This document shows positions 51,966 to 59,565 of a stretch of 64,000 nt of DNA, piece after piece; the stretch's first letter is position 1; each line of letters opens with the position of its first letter. Below the pieces are notes generated by a model. It had not been told where the DNA came from. It made no database searches and saw nothing but the letters and a program-made list of their open reading frames with translations. Source of the DNA: Blautia pseudococcoides (GTDB lineage: Bacteria > Bacillota > Clostridia > Lachnospirales > Lachnospiraceae); the NCBI RefSeq assembly GCF_001689125.2, contig NZ_CP015405.2, forward strand, positions 2,261,001 through 2,325,000, read 5' to 3'. The translations under genes and the position numbers were made by a program.

Positions 51966-52535
51966 TTACATGAACCAGACTTTCTGGTTCGTGGTGGATA
52001 TGGATACGGCTCCTGCACTCAGTGCTGCCATGATATCCTCCTTATCCGCGATCAGTCCCCCTGCAATGACAGGTGTTCTGCTGTGTATACAGATTCTCGA
52101 AATAATCTTGGGCATAACACCTGGAAGCACTTCTATCATATCCGGATGCACACTCTCTGTCTGTCTTCGGATACTCTCAAAGGCAATGGAATCAATGACG
52201 AAAAAGCGCATAACCGCAAACAGTCCCAGCTCCTTTGCCTGTTTGATAATGGCAGGCTTGGTAGAGATCACTCCGTCCGTCTCTGTGGTGTTTTTCAAAA
52301 AGTCCACGGCGACCTCTCTGCTGCTCAGACCACCTATGAGGTCAATATGTACCAGAACGGTCTTGCCGCCCTTTTTCAGGCGCCCCACAATATCACCGAT
52401 ACTGCAGATATCCCCATAGAGCACAAAGACGATTCTGATGTCGGAACTCAGACACCTGTTAAGTCCCTGTTCATCCTTGATGGCTGCCACCACAGGGCAG
52501 TCCTCAAATTGTTCTAAAATATCCTGTTGTTTCAT
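51966..52535 (-). CDS. glpP: Glycerol-3-phosphate responsive antiterminator
   Basis: A 189-aa TIM-barrel-like RNA-binding regulator. Family features: CPVVAAIKDEQGLNRCL near residue 13, VFVLYGDICSIGDIV, VLVHIDLIGGLSSREVAVDF, GVISTKPAIIKQAKELG, then EVLPGVMPKI and TPVIAGGLIADKEDIMAAL, which form the phosphate site. The start is the ATG at 52535 after GGAG. It sits directly ahead of the GlpA-like operon and behind a leader hairpin of its own. Confidence 0.93.
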   Translation of the reverse strand: MKQQDILEQFEDCPVVAAIKDEQGLNRCLSSDIRIVFVLYGDICSIGDIVGRLKKGGKTVLVHIDLIGGLSSREVAVDFLKNTTETDGVISTKPAIIKQAKELGLFAVMRFFVIDSIAFESIRRQTESVHPDMIEVLPGVMPKIISRICIHSRTPVIAGGLIADKEDIMAALSAGAVSISTTNQKVWFM

Positions 52536-52581
52536 GAGACACTCCATTTCCGTACTGTAAACTAGTAAACTATTTGATTTT

Positions 52582-52628
52582 AAAAAGACAAGACAATAAA
52601 GCCATAATACGGCTTTATCCTCTTGTCT
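52582..52628 (-). promoter_or_regulatory. Leader terminator before glpP, probable autoregulatory site
   Basis: On the minus strand AGACAAGAGGATAAAGCC pairs with GGCTTTATTGTCTTGTCT and is followed by TTTTTAAAATC, 46 bases upstream of the glpP start. It shares its outer stem (GAGACAAG/CTTGTCT) with the hairpin before glpA. It could alternatively be the terminator of the L,D-transpeptidase gene, although the repeat at 52691 lies between them. Confidence 0.6.
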
Positions 52629-52690
52629 CCTGTCTCTTCTTATATCTTAGCACATTCCCCTGTGCCATGCAAGCATAAATGTCACTTGTT

Positions 52691-52855
52691 GTAATGTTTC
52701 CGTAACAGTTCAACCTTCCACTGTCCCGCCAGGTATTGCCTTGCATTTGCAAGGCAATACCAAGGCAGCTACGCGCCAGACTGCGGTTCTTGCAGTCTGT
52801 GTACATGCTTTTGTTGCTATGAAGCCGAAAGGCAATGAACCAACTGCTTGTTACT
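52691..52855. repeat. Structured palindromic element ending in GTAAC/GTTAC
   Basis: Bounded by GTAACAGTTC and GCTTGTTAC. It contains a 14-bp perfect stem with a two-base loop, GGTATTGCCTTGCA / TGCAAGGCAATACC (52732-52761), and a GACTGC / GCAGTC hairpin. Its last GTTAC supplies the stop codon of the L,D-transpeptidase gene. It resembles the elements at 2361 and 10352 in its ends. Confidence 0.55.
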
Positions 52856-54530
52856 CTCTGTAGAAACATACTACCGGACATCCCGCCTCTATATTTTCGT
52901 ATATAGTTGTAGCTGCAGCGGTCGGCAGGTTGATACATCCATGAGAGCCGCTGGTGCGGTAGATGGATCCACCGAAGCTGTATCTCCAGTTGGCATCATG
53001 CAGACCAATGCCGCCGTTAAAAGGCATCCAGTATTTTACAGGCTGCTCATACTCATAAGTGCCGTCCTCCAGTTTCCGTCCTCTGAGCACCTGGTTTCTT
53101 TGTTTATACATAAGAGAATACACACCTCCCGGTGTCCTTCTGTCTCTCATGACATAAGTACCGGATACAAGATCCGTATCCATAAGCAGTGCTCCATCCT
53201 TATAAAACCACAGGTGCTGGCTTGTCAGGTCAATCTCCACATAGGTTCCGCCGATATCATTTTCCCCGTATGCCACACCCGCCTTGGAATACACAGGCTC
53301 ACGGACCGTCACTGCGTGGCTGGCAATGTCCTCCAAAAGCTGGGCCTTTTCCTTTAACTGGTTTATCTGGAACCCGTAATTGCCGCCAGAAACGGTGATC
53401 GGTTCCCCTGTGGCTGTGCTTGTTATGGTTCTGTCTCTGCCCACGGTATCATAGTTATCCGCCAGCCAGGCCACAAACTCCGTCACTCTGGCCTCCAGTG
53501 TTGCAGGGTCTTCCACATAATTGCCGTTCTCGTCGTAGGTCATCCACTCTTTCACGGTCATGCCGTCCAGCACTTCTGTCTTATCTCCGAAGGTATAGGT
53601 GATCGTTACGGCTGCGCAGGAATTCCACACATCCCTCTGGTGATTCAGTGTGGGGTCCTCCTTTGTGACAGCCGGAGCTGCATAGGAACCTGCCTCCTCA
53701 GCGGAAACCGATTCCTCACTGCCGGCCACAGCCTGCTCAAGAGCGGAGAGGATAATGTCCTCCTGTACGGTGGTGCCTGCCGTCTCATCCACAATGACAA
53801 ACTGGTTTTCCTGGAAAGCAATGTACGCATCTGTTGGAGCTTCCATGCTGGCGGCCTGCATACAGTCAAAAGACTGAAGCTGGGCTTTCAGTGCCTCCTT
53901 GTCATACTGGATGTTCTCCTCAGCCTCATGATCGGTGTCCCTGAAATATCCTTTTATCCATGTAAAGGGATTCTGCTCATCTAAAAGCTTCTGCACACTT
54001 CCGTCGCTGACATAGGCATAACCAATGTCCTGTCCTTTGATTTCTCTTGTCTGGTCATTTCTGAACTGCACCTGAATGGAATAATCCTCAACTTTTTTCC
54101 GAATCAAATCTTCTGCCTGCTCCACAGTCAAATTCCCGCAGGCTATATGGTTTACGGTTGTTCCCTTAAAGAATTTGTCTTTATAATAATAAGCGCCTGC
54201 GCCATAGCCGGCAGCAGCCAGTATGACCACAGCACCTGTGATGCCCAGTGCAATTTTGATCCCGGTCTTTTTACCCTTCTTTTCCTCAGCCCTCATCTCT
54301 TTTTTGGCTGCTTTTTTCTGCATCTTTATAGTTTTTTTATCCGGCTCCTGGTAAGCAGCGGCTTCCGCCTGGCTACCGATGGTATCCTGTATGATCTTCT
54401 CCATGGCAGAATCAATTTTGGCTTCCATCTCTGACTTAGGCTGTGTCTGTTCTGCCTCCCCTTGCCGGACAGCAGCTTTCGCCTGTTCTTCTGCCTGCTG
54501 CAATTTCTTTTGCTGTGTTTTTTTCTTCAT
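52851..54530 (-). CDS. L,D-transpeptidase with peptidoglycan-binding (PG_binding_4) domains
   Basis: A 559-aa cell-wall crosslinking enzyme. An 85-residue charged, coiled-coil-like cytoplasmic start (Lys/Glu/Gln-rich) precedes one membrane segment (IKIALGITGAVVILAAAGYG, about 91-110). The outer part has two putative peptidoglycan-binding_4 domains and then a YkuD catalytic domain with GLHDANW and TSGSHGCINLP, the HxG...SHGChN active site. It makes 3-3 crosslinks or anchors proteins in peptidoglycan. The stop codon lies inside a palindromic repeat. An extended -10 (TGTTATAAT on the minus strand, 54636-54644) lies upstream. Confidence 0.93.
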   Translation of the reverse strand: MKKKTQQKKLQQAEEQAKAAVRQGEAEQTQPKSEMEAKIDSAMEKIIQDTIGSQAEAAAYQEPDKKTIKMQKKAAKKEMRAEEKKGKKTGIKIALGITGAVVILAAAGYGAGAYYYKDKFFKGTTVNHIACGNLTVEQAEDLIRKKVEDYSIQVQFRNDQTREIKGQDIGYAYVSDGSVQKLLDEQNPFTWIKGYFRDTDHEAEENIQYDKEALKAQLQSFDCMQAASMEAPTDAYIAFQENQFVIVDETAGTTVQEDIILSALEQAVAGSEESVSAEEAGSYAAPAVTKEDPTLNHQRDVWNSCAAVTITYTFGDKTEVLDGMTVKEWMTYDENGNYVEDPATLEARVTEFVAWLADNYDTVGRDRTITSTATGEPITVSGGNYGFQINQLKEKAQLLEDIASHAVTVREPVYSKAGVAYGENDIGGTYVEIDLTSQHLWFYKDGALLMDTDLVSGTYVMRDRRTPGGVYSLMYKQRNQVLRGRKLEDGTYEYEQPVKYWMPFNGGIGLHDANWRYSFGGSIYRTSGSHGCINLPTAAATTIYENIEAGCPVVCFYRE

Positions 54531-54915
54531 CTAATTTGCTCCCCGATATTACATTTCTGTGGGTACTGCAGCCTTCTACGCTTCATTTTCCATGCTGCAG
54601 CCGCCTATATTCGACATAAACGCGAATACTTGTCTATTATAACACAAAATTCTACAACCGGATAAATATAAATGAATCCTAAAAAAAAATTAAAGCTTTT
54701 GTCATACTTTCTGTTCCTTTTAGTGTATGTGAAATATTTTCTTCATATTCTATCCTGTCACAGAATTCTGCTGGGAATGGATCAACCATATATTAGACGC
54801 ACGAAAGTGTCGAAAAGTGTCACAAGGAATAAAAAAGATTTTTCTCCGCATACTAATTCTGCAGCGCAGGCAACTGCTGCCGCCCAATATAAGCAGAATA
54901 AGTGAGGATACTGCC
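54531..54915. other. Intergenic region upstream of the L,D-transpeptidase
   Basis: About 385 AT-rich bases between divergent genes. It contains a minus-strand extended -10 near 54636-54644 and, on the plus strand, the tandem AAGTGTCGAAAAGTGTCA near 54805-54822 that could be a regulator site for the small genes that follow. No convincing gene, despite one 77-codon open frame. Confidence 0.4.
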
Positions 54916-55053
54916 ATGTTAAAAGAAAAACCTTACGAAAACGACTATGATGACGGAAACATTCCTGAGATCGACCTGCCCAGGGAGTCAAACGCCACAG
55001 ACGTGATCCCCGACGAAGTGCCGCGCAAAGACGGCCCTGGCGGAGAAGGCTGA
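54916..55053 (+). CDS. Small acidic protein, 45 aa
   Basis: Begins at an ATG after GTGAGGAT and encodes a very acidic, proline-containing 45-residue protein (NDYDDGNIPEIDLPRESNAT in the middle) ending in GPGGEG. It is likely unstructured. A second small gene follows after 21 bases. I have seen similar small frames in Lachnospiraceae but know no function. Confidence 0.5.
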   Translation: MLKEKPYENDYDDGNIPEIDLPRESNATDVIPDEVPRKDGPGGEG

Positions 55054-55074
55054 CAGGAAGCGAGGTGAATTCTG

Positions 55075-55254
55075 ATGATCGACAACGAAGAACTTCCCAT
55101 CGGCTTCACCATGGAACTGGCACAGCATTCAGATATCCTGAATCATTTTGCCCAGCTTCCCAAATCTGAACAGAAGCCTCTGGTAGACAAAGCCAGACAG
55201 GTAAACTCCCGCCACGAAATGCGGGAGTATGTGGAATCCATGTTCCGCCCCTGA
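55075..55254 (+). CDS. Small helical protein, 59 aa
   Basis: Begins at an ATG preceded by GAGGTG and encodes 59 residues including ELPIGFTMELAQHSDILNHF and QKPLVDKARQVNSRHEMREY. The amphipathic helices and the phrase GFTMELAQ...L..F..L....Q recall small conserved Clostridial proteins. It is followed after 13 bases by a strong terminator. Likely co-transcribed with the 45-aa gene. Function unknown. Confidence 0.65.
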   Translation: MIDNEELPIGFTMELAQHSDILNHFAQLPKSEQKPLVDKARQVNSRHEMREYVESMFRP

Positions 55255-55266
55255 GATGCGCTGCTT

Positions 55267-55318
55267 CAAAAGCCGGCTGTGAAACGCAGGATCTTCTGCG
55301 CCGCACAGCCGGTTTTTC
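55267..55318. terminator. Terminator between small genes and holin-like gene
   Basis: GCCGGCTGTG / CACAGCCGGT outer stem with an inner CGCAG-gatctt-CTGCG stem, then TTTTTCT. It serves the plus-strand unit and probably also the convergent holin-like gene. Confidence 0.8.
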
Positions 55319-55323
55319 TGTCT

Positions 55324-55605
55324 TCATTCATTTTTCGCTGACTGTTTCATGATCTGATTGATATAGGTACTCAGCCCCGCTACCAAAATCCCCTGGGTAA
55401 CAGCAGTAAACACTGCCTTTGCGGCTGTCTGCGGAGAATGGACATCACAGACTGCGAGTACCCATACCGCGCATATAAGGATTCCTGCCGCTCCCAGAAT
55501 CAGAGGGATATACTTATCTTTTACTGCCTGGGACTGTTTCAGCGCCATGCCCACAAAATAGAGCACTATGGCCACCACAAGAAGCTCAGGTTTTACATAT
55601 TCCAT
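55324..55605 (-). CDS. Holin-like membrane protein (Phage_holin_5_2-like)
   Basis: A 93-aa protein with three membrane segments (about 6-24, 36-54, 65-83) and a short charged end (QIMKQSAKNE). The start MEYVKPELLVVAIVLYFVG and KDKYIPLILGAAGIL fit the phage holin family that I associate with PF16079. The start at 55605 follows GGAGAC. There is no lysin or phage gene beside it, so it is a stand-alone chromosomal holin-like gene, perhaps used for wall-enzyme release or spore development. Confidence 0.7.
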   Translation of the reverse strand: MEYVKPELLVVAIVLYFVGMALKQSQAVKDKYIPLILGAAGILICAVWVLAVCDVHSPQTAAKAVFTAVTQGILVAGLSTYINQIMKQSAKNE

Positions 55606-55805
55606 TATAGTCTCCATTTCCCCTCCCCATATACTGCCTCTTTTACCATCATATGCGCTGACAGGCTTAATTTGCCGGGACCGGTGTATTTTTTTCTATT
55701 CCATGATAATTCCTGCAAAATACCGTTTCCCCGCATTTCCGGATGTGGTATACTAAAAGTGTTCAAAACAAAGAAGGAGGATTGCTGTAAAGCAAAAGAA
55801 ATCTT

Positions 55806-56756
55806 ATGTACCATTTACTGAATCAATATTTAGATACAAAACAGATTGTAATGCTGGGAATCATCATTACCTTTCTCATCACATTTTTTGCCCTGAAACA
55901 TCCCTTTTCCTTTCTCCCCAGTGACCAGGGACGGGATTTCGCCTTAAACGGCGCGCTCTCAAAAGGTAAGACAAGAGGCGTTGGGCTCACGTTTGTCATC
56001 TGTTTTATCATCGGCACGGTTCTCTTTATGCCTCTTGACAAAGAGTATATCGTCTACGCCATACTGCTTTTCTGTATTATGCTGAGCGGATACCTGGACG
56101 ATGCTGCAGAGACGCCGTGGAATGAATACAAAAAAGGTCTGATCGACCTCATCATCTCCGCTGTGGCTGTTCTCACTTTCCTGAATTTTAACAGTACCAC
56201 CATCTCTCTTGGTTTTACGGAGCTGGAAATACCAAAAGTAGTCTTTGCCATACTGGGCATTATCCTCTTCTGGGTCTCCATCAATGTAACAAACTGTACC
56301 GATGGTGTGGACGGGCTGTGTGCCAGTCTCTGTGTGATCGTGATGCTGTCCTTTGGCCTGATTTTTAAAGAAACTCTGGGAACTTACGTGATCGCCAATT
56401 TCCTTTTTGCTGCTGTCCTGCTGGCATATCTGTACTTTAATTCCTCCCCCAGCAGTATGCTGATGGGAGACGCAGGCTCCCGGGCACTGGGCTTTTATAT
56501 TGCAGTGATCGCTATCAAATCCCATCATCCGGTCATCTACCTTCTTCTGGCAGGTGTACTGATCATTGACGGCGGCCTGGGACTTGTAAAACTCTTCCTG
56601 AAAAGATTTTTAAAAATCTCGATCCTGAAAAATACAAGAACCCCTATTCATGACCACGTGAGAAAAAAATGCGGCTGGTCAGATACTCAGGTTGTTGTCC
56701 GTTTCCTGATCATCCAGGTGATCCTGGCTGTTGCAGCATACATGCTGGTAAAATAA
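55806..56756 (+). CDS. MraY family phospho-N-acetylmuramoyl-pentapeptide transferase
   Basis: A 316-aa membrane enzyme with ten hydrophobic segments. It moves phospho-MurNAc-pentapeptide to undecaprenyl phosphate (lipid I) or acts on a related sugar. Key motifs: FCIMLSGYLDDAAETPWNEY (Asp-Asp), WVSINVTNCTDGVDGL (NxxNxxDGxDGL), and PIHDHVRKKCGWSDTQVV (HHH-like His-rich loop reduced to HDH). It is not in a division-wall cluster, so it may be a second copy beside the main mraY. A TATACT -10 at about 55750 lies upstream. Confidence 0.9.
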   Translation: MYHLLNQYLDTKQIVMLGIIITFLITFFALKHPFSFLPSDQGRDFALNGALSKGKTRGVGLTFVICFIIGTVLFMPLDKEYIVYAILLFCIMLSGYLDDAAETPWNEYKKGLIDLIISAVAVLTFLNFNSTTISLGFTELEIPKVVFAILGIILFWVSINVTNCTDGVDGLCASLCVIVMLSFGLIFKETLGTYVIANFLFAAVLLAYLYFNSSPSSMLMGDAGSRALGFYIAVIAIKSHHPVIYLLLAGVLIIDGGLGLVKLFLKRFLKISILKNTRTPIHDHVRKKCGWSDTQVVVRFLIIQVILAVAAYMLVK

Positions 56757-56761
56757 AACAT

Positions 56762-56802
56762 AAAAAGAGAAACACGCCATGACAGCTGTGCTTCTCTTTT
56801 TC
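56762..56802 (+). terminator. Terminator of the MraY-family gene
   Basis: AAAAAGAGAA..CAC pairs with GTG..TTCTCTTTTT, followed by CCTTT. Confidence 0.75.
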
Positions 56803-56862
56803 CTTTCCCCCTCGTTTTGCTGTTCCTCATACACTGTCCAGTGTCGTCTCAGATCTGAGCTA

Positions 56863-57057
56863 TCAGATATGAATTATAATATCCTGAACATCACAATTTA
56901 GAATATCACAGAGCACATCAATGGTTTTTGTGGTTATGGCTTCACCCTTTTTCATCCTGTGCAGGGTATTGGCTGATATACCATGAGTGTGAATCAATTG
57001 ATACTCCGTCAAATCTCTCCGGAACAGTGTCTCGTAAAACGGTTTATAACTAATCAT
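56863..57057 (-). CDS. Small XRE/Cro-like helix-turn-helix regulator
   Basis: A 64-aa protein that is almost only a helix-turn-helix: LTEYQLIHTHGISANTLHRM then KGEAITTKTIDVLCDILNCD, ending in DVQDIIIHI. It is of the short Cro-like type common in Firmicutes. The start at 57057 follows AGGAGA. It is divergent from a 45-aa gene, with a perfect dyad in the gap. Confidence 0.88.
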   Translation of the reverse strand: MISYKPFYETLFRRDLTEYQLIHTHGISANTLHRMKKGEAITTKTIDVLCDILNCDVQDIIIHI

Positions 57058-57113
57058 AAACACTTCTCCTATCCAACACATTTATTGAATAGTATCATAC
57101 TCAATCTCTTGAC

Positions 57114-57135
57114 TATACTCAAAATATTGAGTATA
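57114..57135. promoter_or_regulatory. Operator-like palindrome for the XRE regulator
   Basis: TATACTCAA-AATA-TTGAGTATA, a 9-bp perfect dyad with a 4-base spacer, centred between the divergent XRE and 45-aa genes. A half site ATACTCAA occurs about 20 bases earlier. Confidence 0.7.
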
Positions 57136-57169
57136 TTTAAAACAAAAGAATGAAATGGGGGAATATTTT

Positions 57170-57307
57170 ATGACAAATCATGAAGAGCCAAAACATTCAT
57201 CAGAATACGACAAGAAACAGTTCCTTGAAAGCTGTGACAGGTATGAGGACAAAATCCTGGAAAATATTATTAAAAAAGCAAAAGAGATGGGGCTTCTGGA
57301 AGATTAG
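57170..57307 (+). CDS. Small protein, 45 aa, divergent from the XRE regulator
   Basis: Begins at an ATG after GGGGGAA and encodes 45 residues with a charged helical end (ENIIKKAKEMGLLED). There is no membrane segment. It is closed by a strong terminator at 57313. The shared dyad in the promoter gap suggests it is under the XRE protein's control. Possible roles include a partner or antagonist of the regulator; unknown. Confidence 0.6.
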   Translation: MTNHEEPKHSSEYDKKQFLESCDRYEDKILENIIKKAKEMGLLED

Positions 57308-57312
57308 TCTTA

Positions 57313-57342
57313 CCCCGGCCGGGATGTGCCGGGGATTTTTTT
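57313..57342 (+). terminator. Terminator after the 45-aa gene
   Basis: CCCCGGC / GCCGGGG stem with an 8-base loop, followed by ATTTTTTT. Confidence 0.85.
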
Positions 57343-57360
57343 CTCAATGCAGAATGCCGC

Positions 57361-57389
57361 TTGTACTCTTTCCCCACTTTATGTATAAT
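57361..57389 (+). promoter_or_regulatory. Sigma-A promoter for murT-gatD
   Basis: TTGTAC (57361-57366), 17-base spacer, perfect TATAAT (57384-57389), 69 bases before murT. Confidence 0.75.
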
Positions 57390-57458
57390 AAATGGGGAAT
57401 CTGGAAACCCTGACTGCGGCTGAAAAAACCGCAAATAAAAACAAAGGAACTTTAGTAT

Positions 57459-58796
57459 ATGAATATAAAAAGACTTTTTGCTGTATGGAGCGCCAAACTC
57501 ATTAAGACAGCCTGTCAGATCACCGGCAGACAGGGTGTGACTCTGGCCGGAAAAATAGCACTCTCCATCTATCCGCCCATTTTAAAAGAACTGGCCTGTG
57601 AAGTCAGAAAAGACATTTTTGTAGTCTGCGGCACCAATGGCAAGACGACTACCAACAATCTGTTGGCCTCTGTTCTGGAAGCAAACGGCTGCAGGGTTGT
57701 CTGCAACCGCACCGGCTCCAACATGCTGAACGGTGTGGTTTCCGCCTTTGTCCTGAATGCCCGGACAAACGGCCATCTGGATGCGGATTATGCCTGTATC
57801 GAGATTGACGAGGCTTCCACGGTCCGTGTATTTCCCCACTTCAAACCGGACTATATGGTCCTGACTAATCTGTTCCGTGACCAGTTAGACCGCTACGGGG
57901 AGATAGACACCACTATGAACCTTCTGTCCCGGGCCATGAAAATGGCACCTGATATGAAGCTTTTAGTCAACGGGGATGACTCTCTGTCCACCTTTCTCGC
58001 CATGGACAATGACAATCCGTACACCACTTACGGCATCAGTGAACAGGTGTACAAAGAACAGGATTCCCGGGAGATCCGGGAAGGCCGTTTCTGCAAACGC
58101 TGCGGAGAAAAAATGGAATACAAATTCTACCATTACAGCCAACTGGGGGATTATTTCTGTCCCAAATGCGGTTTTGCCCGTCCTACACCAGAATTTGACG
58201 GCAGCCATATTGATATGTCGGAGGGTCTGTCCTTTGATGTAGGCCATTTTCATATAAAAGCCAATTACCGTGGTTTTTACAATATATATAATATACTGGC
58301 AGTCTACGGCGCTGCCTCCCTGGCGGGTATTCCCCTTGACCGTTTTAACAGGATTCTGGGTGACTACACGCCTCAGTTCGGAAGAAATGAACTTTTTGAA
58401 ATCAGCGGTACGAAAGTTATGCTGAACCTGGCTAAAAACCCGGCAGGTTTTAACCAGAATATCGGAGCGGTCATGACTGACACTTCCCCCAAGGATATCA
58501 TAATCCTGATCAATGACAACAGCCAGGACGGCACGGATGTATCCTGGCTCTGGGATGTGGATTTTGACAAGCTGAAGGACGCCAATGCCGCATCCATAAC
58601 CGTCAGCGGCATCCGCTGCCAGGATATGCGCCTGCGGCTGAAATACGTGGATATTCCCTCCTCTCTGGAGCCTGATATAGAGAAGGCTATCCAGACCCGA
58701 ATCCAAAGCGGAACCAAAAATCTGTATCTGCTGGTAAACTACACCGGCCTGTATACCACCCATAATATTTTGAAGAAAATGGAGGGCAGAAAATGA
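57459..58796 (+). CDS. murT: Lipid II isoglutaminyl synthase, Mur ligase-like subunit MurT
   Basis: A 445-aa subunit of the enzyme that amidates D-Glu of lipid II to D-isoglutamine. Mur ligase-type ATP loop VVCGTNGKTTTNNLLASVL; central domain with ACIEIDEASTVRVFPHFKP and NLFRDQLDRYGEIDTTM; a four-Cys zinc ribbon (FCKRCGEKMEYKF and YFCPKCGFARP) typical of MurT; and a C-terminal DUF1727 domain (GTKVMLNLAKNPAGFNQNI). It works with GatD, whose start overlaps its stop by four bases. It has its own promoter. Confidence 0.96.
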   Translation: MNIKRLFAVWSAKLIKTACQITGRQGVTLAGKIALSIYPPILKELACEVRKDIFVVCGTNGKTTTNNLLASVLEANGCRVVCNRTGSNMLNGVVSAFVLNARTNGHLDADYACIEIDEASTVRVFPHFKPDYMVLTNLFRDQLDRYGEIDTTMNLLSRAMKMAPDMKLLVNGDDSLSTFLAMDNDNPYTTYGISEQVYKEQDSREIREGRFCKRCGEKMEYKFYHYSQLGDYFCPKCGFARPTPEFDGSHIDMSEGLSFDVGHFHIKANYRGFYNIYNILAVYGAASLAGIPLDRFNRILGDYTPQFGRNELFEISGTKVMLNLAKNPAGFNQNIGAVMTDTSPKDIIILINDNSQDGTDVSWLWDVDFDKLKDANAASITVSGIRCQDMRLRLKYVDIPSSLEPDIEKAIQTRIQSGTKNLYLLVNYTGLYTTHNILKKMEGRK

Positions 58797-59518
58797 TGAA
58801 GATCACCATCGGACATTTATATCCGGACCTGCTGAACCTGTATGGGGACAGGGGAAATATCCAGTGCATGAGGAAGCGCTGCCAGTGGAGAGGCATTGAT
58901 GCTGAGACCATAGAATACCAGCTTGAAGACCGTATTGATTTTTCTGCTCTTGACATTGTGCTTCTGGGCGGAGGATCTGACAGGGAACAAATGCTGGTCT
59001 GTGACAGGCTGCGCAGCATTCAGAAGGATTTCAGAGATTATGTGGAGGACAACGGTGTGGTGATTGCCGTCTGCGGCGGTTATCAGCTTCTTGGTCATTA
59101 TTATAACACAGATGACGGACGCATTGAAGGCCTTTCCCTTGTTGACTTATACACAGAACAGGGCAGCCCCCGCCTGATCGACAACATTGTACTGGAGAAT
59201 GATAAATTCAGCCTTCCCATTGTGGGCTTTGAAAATCACGGAGGCCGCACCTATATCGGGGACAATGAGCCTTTCGGAAAAGTCCTCTATGGAAGCGGCA
59301 ACAACGGAGAGGACAAGGCAGAGGGTGTGCTTTACAAAAATGTTGTGGGCACCTATCTCCACGGCCCCCTTCTTCCCAAAAATCCGCATATCTGCGATCA
59401 TCTGATCGCAAACGCTCTGGAACGCAAATACGGAAAAGCGGAGCTGGCTCCCCTCGATGACAGCCAGGAGATTGAGGCAAACCAGTATATCTATCATCGC
59501 TTTACAGCCAAACAATAG
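58793..59518 (+). CDS. gatD: Lipid II isoglutaminyl synthase, glutamine amidotransferase subunit GatD
   Basis: A 241-aa class I glutaminase that supplies ammonia to MurT. Visible: IGHLYPDLLNLYGDRGNIQC at the start, the VLLGGGSDREQ oxyanion loop, nucleophile in VIAVCGGYQLLGHY (Cys about residue 94), and the catalytic His in GTYLHGPLLPKNP. It starts within the murT stop as tandem ATGs (ATGATG). Length matches other GatD proteins. Followed after 47 bases by the regulator-like gene. Confidence 0.96.
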   Translation: MMKITIGHLYPDLLNLYGDRGNIQCMRKRCQWRGIDAETIEYQLEDRIDFSALDIVLLGGGSDREQMLVCDRLRSIQKDFRDYVEDNGVVIAVCGGYQLLGHYYNTDDGRIEGLSLVDLYTEQGSPRLIDNIVLENDKFSLPIVGFENHGGRTYIGDNEPFGKVLYGSGNNGEDKAEGVLYKNVVGTYLHGPLLPKNPHICDHLIANALERKYGKAELAPLDDSQEIEANQYIYHRFTAKQ

Positions 59519-59565
59519 ATAAATACCGGAGTCTTATGATCGCTATGAACAGAAGGGGATAACTT

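Noticed and set aside
57963..58763. 266-codon minus-strand frame opposite murT
   Set aside because: Antisense shadow of a well supported gene; no ribosome site or family resemblance.
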